From Candidatus Niyogiibacteriota bacterium (GTDB lineage Bacteria; Patescibacteriota; Minisyncoccia; HO2-45-28), in NCBI GenBank assembly GCA_016177385.1, contig JACOVJ010000018.1, forward strand, positions 1-7,696: a stretch of 7,696 nt of DNA, in the 5' to 3' direction. The first letter of the stretch is position 1. Every line of letters begins with the position of its first letter. Of this stretch, positions 5,075 to 7,696 are shown in pieces. The notes beneath the pieces are model-generated. The model saw only the letters and a list, made by a program, of their open reading frames with translations, had not been told where the DNA came from and made no database searches. Made by a program: the position numbers and the translations under genes.

Positions 5075-5126
5075 ATAGGGACGCTATTTTTATCGAAAAT
5101 TGTGGCGGGACGCTAAGCGTCCCTAT
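5075..5126. repeat. REP-like palindrome with two alternative pairings
   Basis: ATAGGGACGCT (5075-5085) is the exact reverse complement of 5116-5126. A third copy of the core, GGGACGCT (5107-5114), lies next to the right arm and can pair with the same AGCGTCCC (5116-5123) as a tight hairpin. GTGG (5102-5105) stands just 5' of the tight palindrome, like the GTAG/GTGG tetranucleotide that marks REP sequences recognised by REP-associated tyrosine transposases. No transposase gene is in the window, so any mobilisation would be in trans. The site lies between the convergent winged-helix gene and pnp. Confidence 0.6.
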
Positions 5127-5128
5127 AA

Positions 5129-5145
5129 GCCGCGTTAAGCGCGGC
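5129..5145 (-). terminator. GC-rich hairpin over the pnp stop codon
   Basis: GCCGCG (5129-5134) and CGCGGC (5140-5145) form a perfect 6-bp stem. The 5-nt loop contains the pnp stop (TAA on the minus strand, 5137-5135). No U run follows directly on the minus strand; only a short one (minus-strand CAATTTTC, about 5102-5095) follows the next palindrome. It may act with that palindrome as a weak terminator or as a 3' end that resists exonucleases. Confidence 0.4.
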
Positions 5146-7327
5146 GGGGGCGGAAACGGCCGCTTTCGCCGGTGTCGGCGGGCGGCGGTCCGCCTCGGCT
5201 CGCATTCGGCGAGACGGGAGGATATTTCATTTGCGCGGCGCCCGAGGATTGTTTGATGGAAAGATTCACCCGCCCCATTTCGTCGATCTCGATGATCTTT
5301 ACCGGCACTTCCTGCCCGATGTCCACAATGTCGCGGACCTTGCCCACGCGGAACGGGGCGAGTTCGGAAATATGCACAAGGCCCTCTTGTTTGGGCGCGA
5401 TCTCCACCATGGCGCCGAATTCAAAAATGCGCGAAACTTTTCCGGTGAATTCCTCCCCCACCTTGAATTCACGGGTAATGGATTTGATGATCTCCTGCGC
5501 TTTTTCGGCGGCCTCTTTGGAGCGCGCCGTGATGAACACGTCGCCGGTCTGTTCGATGTCGATCTCGGCGCCCGTATCCTCGATGATCTTGTTGATGGTT
5601 TTTCCGCCGGGCCCGATGACATCGCGGATCTTATCGGGATGGATCTGCATGGAAATGATGCGCGGCGCGTAAATGGAAATGGCGTCGCGCGGCCGCGGGA
5701 TGGCTTCGAGCATCACATCCATGATCTTCATGCGCGCGGCTCGCGCATCACGGAGCGTGTCCTTAAGCATATCGAGCGTGATGCCCTCGACTTTCACGTC
5801 CATCTGGATCGCCGTCACACCGTTTTTGGTGCCGGCGGCTTTAAAATCCATATCGCCGTGATGGTCTTCCGGTCCCTGAATGTCGGTGAGCACTTTGTAG
5901 TTGTTTTCGTTTTCCATCATCAAACCCATAGCGATCCCCGCGACCGGTTCTTTGATGGGAACGCCCGCGTCCATCAGGGCAAGCGTGGAGCCGCAGGTAG
6001 AGCCCATGGAGGTCGAGCCGTTCGAGGACATGGCTTCCGAAACCAACCGGATGGTGTACGGGAAAATTTCTTTGGGCGGGATCACGGGAGCGAGTGCGCG
6101 CTCGGCCAACGCCCCGTGCCCGATCTCGCGGCGTCCCGGCGCGCCCATGCGTCCGGTCTCGCCCGTGGAGAACGGCGGGAAATTATAGTGGTGCATGAAG
6201 CGCTTTTTCATCTGCACTTCCATGCCTTCGATCAGGAGCACGTCGCCCGGTGCGCCCAAGGTCGCGACCGTCAAAATATGCGTCTCTCCGCGGTAAAAAA
6301 TGGCGGAGCCGTGCGTGCGTTCGATCGCACCCGCTTTTGCGAAAAGCGGCCGGACCTCGTTCATGGCGCGCCCGTCGGGCCGGCGGTCCCGCTCCAAAAT
6401 GTTTTTGTGAACCAGAGCATCCACCGCGTCTTCAAAATACGGCTCGGCAAGCGCTGCCGATGCGCCCCCGAATTGTTCTTCCACGGATTTTTTCCATTCT
6501 TTCAAAAGTTCGCCGACATCGCTACGCTCTTCCGATTTGTCTTTCGCGCCGTAAATCGCGTCTTCCAAGCGCGGCGCGACGTGTTTTTTGAAAAGTTCCT
6601 CGGCCGCATCCGGAAGTTCGGGAATGGCGACCCCTTTTTTCTCGCGGCCGGATTCTTTGATGATCTTTTTCTGGAACGCTTCCATTTTTTCGAATTCCGA
6701 CATGGACTCTTCGACCGCGCGAAGAATATCGGCTTCCGGAACTTCCGAAGCGCCCGCTTCGATCATATTGATCTTTCCGCCTTTAACGCAGGCGATGAGA
6801 TCGAGCGTCGCGGTTTTGCGGTCTTCGTAGGTAGGATTCAAGATCGTCTCTCCGTTTCGGAGCGCGACGCGGAATGGCGTTACGGGTCCCGACCACGGGA
6901 TGGGCGAGGTCGCGACCGCGAGGGATGCGGCAAGGATCGCGGGAACATCCGGATCATTTTCGCCGTCGATCGCCAAAGTCATTACGACGACTTGGACATC
7001 GTGGCGGATGGTATGGTTGAAAAGCGGGCGAAGCGTGCGGTCAATGAGGCGCCCCGTGAGCACCGCCTCCTCCGAAGGCCGTCCTTCACGGCGCATGAAA
7101 CGCGAGCCGAGGATCTGCCCGGCGGCGTAAAATTTTTCTTCGTAATCAACGGAGAGCGGAAAATAGGATGCATTTGATTTTGGCTCCCGCGCGATGGTTG
7201 CGGTCGCAAAAACGACCGTTCCGCCGTAGCGCACCAGCACCGAGCCCGACGCCTGCGATGCAAGGTCCGAGAATTCCACTTCGAGCGTTCGCCCCGCGAC
7301 TTCTGTTTGGTATTTGGTGATCTTCAT
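5135..7327 (-). CDS. pnp: Polyribonucleotide nucleotidyltransferase (PNPase)
   Basis: The 730-aa protein has the full family layout: first RNase PH domain (about 1-140), helical linker (about 235-310), catalytic second RNase PH domain (about 315-545), KH domain with IGPGGK (571-576), and S1 domain (about 622-692). PNPase degrades RNA 3' to 5' by phosphorolysis, releasing nucleoside diphosphates, and can add 3' tails. The phosphate-binding stretch SSNGSTSMGSTCG (434-446) and the metal-binding EDHHGDMDF (487-495) are present; Asp488 and Asp494 correspond to the catalytic aspartates of E. coli. The start at 7327 gives the canonical MKITKYQTEVAGR N-terminus. It lies 2 nt after the NYN gene stop, which implies translational coupling. 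After S1, residues 693-730 form a Gly/Pro/Arg-rich tail holding PVSPNASRGGP (704-714), encoded by the palindromic element shared with comM. Confidence 0.98.
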   Translation of the reverse strand: MKITKYQTEVAGRTLEVEFSDLASQASGSVLVRYGGTVVFATATIAREPKSNASYFPLSVDYEEKFYAAGQILGSRFMRREGRPSEEAVLTGRLIDRTLRPLFNHTIRHDVQVVVMTLAIDGENDPDVPAILAASLAVATSPIPWSGPVTPFRVALRNGETILNPTYEDRKTATLDLIACVKGGKINMIEAGASEVPEADILRAVEESMSEFEKMEAFQKKIIKESGREKKGVAIPELPDAAEELFKKHVAPRLEDAIYGAKDKSEERSDVGELLKEWKKSVEEQFGGASAALAEPYFEDAVDALVHKNILERDRRPDGRAMNEVRPLFAKAGAIERTHGSAIFYRGETHILTVATLGAPGDVLLIEGMEVQMKKRFMHHYNFPPFSTGETGRMGAPGRREIGHGALAERALAPVIPPKEIFPYTIRLVSEAMSSNGSTSMGSTCGSTLALMDAGVPIKEPVAGIAMGLMMENENNYKVLTDIQGPEDHHGDMDFKAAGTKNGVTAIQMDVKVEGITLDMLKDTLRDARAARMKIMDVMLEAIPRPRDAISIYAPRIISMQIHPDKIRDVIGPGGKTINKIIEDTGAEIDIEQTGDVFITARSKEAAEKAQEIIKSITREFKVGEEFTGKVSRIFEFGAMVEIAPKQEGLVHISELAPFRVGKVRDIVDIGQEVPVKIIEIDEMGRVNLSIKQSSGAAQMKYPPVSPNASRGGPPPADTGESGRFRPRRA
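5190..5218 (-). repeat. Short copy of the palindromic element within pnp
   Basis: CCGCCTCGGCTCG (5190-5202) is followed directly by CATTCGGCGAGACGGG (5203-5218). Both words are identical to those flanking the 24-bp middle of the comM copy (1766-1778 and 1803-1818). They are in the same orientation relative to the gene and in the same reading frame, giving PVSPNASRGGP in the disordered PNPase tail. CCGCCTCG (5190-5197) can pair with CGAGACGG (5210-5217) with one mismatch. Confidence 0.65.
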
Positions 7328-7329
7328 GG

Positions 7330-7696
7330 TTATTCGTTTTCCGTTTCCGATCCCCGCGCGGCGCGTTTCAATGGAATGCCGAGCAGGTAGGAGCGCGAAT
7401 TTTCGTCGAGGTCCGTGAATGCGTCCGCGGTTTCGCGGAGTTTCGCCGACGTGGAGCGGCCGAACGCCATCACCTCGACTTGGATCCCGAACTGCCCTTC
7501 TTTCAGGTATTCGACGAGCGGCACAAAGTCGCCGTCGCCCGTGACCAGCACCAACGTATCCACGCGGGGCGCGAGGCGCACCGCATCGATCGTAAGGCCG
7601 ACATCCCAATCCGCCTTTTTAACGCCGCCGGCAAAAATTTGAATATCCTTGTTCTTGGGTTCGATTCCGATCTTTTCTAACGCCTCAAAAAACGCC
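7330..7696 (-). CDS. NYN/PIN-like (LabA/DUF88-type) protein, partial, N-terminus outside window
   Basis: The frame is open to the right edge, so 121 C-terminal residues are visible and the start is not. The visible part holds GGVKKADWDVGLTIDAVRLA, with Asp29, Asp31 and Asp37 of the fragment, followed by VLVTGDGDFVPLVEYLKEGQ (Asp54, Asp56). This is the K-x-x-D...S/T-G-D-G-D-F signature of the NYN domain, whose acidic residues form a PIN-like metal-dependent nuclease site. Because the signature extends upstream of the GTG at 7581, that codon is internal and not a start. The first conserved Asp of the domain should lie beyond the edge. After the domain come a helix (STSAKLRETADAFTDL) and a short charged tail. 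The stop lies 2 nt before the pnp start, suggesting a shared mRNA and a role in RNA metabolism; its actual substrate cannot be inferred here. Confidence 0.93.
   Translation of the reverse strand, partial: AFFEALEKIGIEPKNKDIQIFAGGVKKADWDVGLTIDAVRLAPRVDTLVLVTGDGDFVPLVEYLKEGQFGIQVEVMAFGRSTSAKLRETADAFTDLDENSRSYLLGIPLKRAARGSETENE

Noticed and set aside
5231..7177. A 648-codon open frame on the plus strand opposite pnp.
   Set aside because: It is fully antisense to a clear PNPase, has composition typical of a GC-rich reverse frame (many His, Arg, Asp and Phe), and shows no domain or ribosome-binding site.
7328..7609. An N-terminal extension of PNPase by 94 codons.
   Set aside because: The extension overlaps the NYN gene in another frame, has no PNPase homology, and the canonical PNPase N-terminus begins at 7327.
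1..7696. CRISPR array, tRNA, rRNA, integrase, transposase or phage genes.
   Set aside because: No regularly spaced direct repeats, no cloverleaf or rRNA-like stretch and no such protein motifs were seen on either strand.

Overview
The window reads as a compact bacterial chromosome segment, most likely from a Patescibacteria/Candidate Phyla Radiation lineage. This assignment is inference from gene style, not a phylogenetic result. The signs are short intergenic gaps, small zinc-ribbon and TraR/DksA-like proteins, a proline-rich single-pass membrane protein of unknown function, ComM and PNPase, moderately high GC, and intrinsic terminators folded onto stop codons. TGA ends two genes and is not read through in any recognised gene, so the code that reassigns TGA to Gly is not in use.

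Layout, left to right. Positions 1-196 hold the 3' end of an upstream transcription unit: a REP-like nested palindrome (15-58), an intrinsic terminator (70-100), a candidate promoter overlapping both (54-82), and a 10-bp perfect hairpin in a leader (119-154). They precede an unrecognised 207-aa gene (197-820, +) with a terminator on its stop codon. A 206-bp gap (821-1026) contains repeat-like fragments and a hairpin between convergent genes. comM (1027-2598, -) carries an in-frame palindromic insert. Divergent from it is a 70-aa zinc-ribbon protein (2709-2921, +), whose terminator abuts a convergent TraR/DksA-family gene (2933-3289, -). That gene lies 12 bp downstream of a 330-aa Pro-rich membrane protein gene (3302-4294, -), probably in the same operon. 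Near back-to-back promoters (about 4301-4365) separate this pair from a 210-aa winged-helix protein (4415-5047, +). A cluster of palindromes follows (5044-5145). Last is an operon on the minus strand: a partial NYN/PIN-like protein (7330-7696, running off the right edge) and pnp (5135-7327), 2 bp apart.

Functions: two genes point to RNA turnover (NYN domain plus PNPase). One points to handling of incoming DNA (ComM). Two are likely transcription-level regulators (TraR/DksA-like and winged helix). The remaining three are unassigned.

The most unusual feature is a short GC-rich palindromic sequence present inside two unrelated coding regions in the same reading frame. It encodes Pro-Val-Ser-Pro-Asn-Ala...Ser-Arg-Gly-Gly-Pro in a loop of the ComM ATPase domain and in the C-terminal tail of PNPase. 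Matching fragments lie in the gap downstream of comM. This resembles, by analogy only, the Rickettsia palindromic elements that insert in frame into genes.
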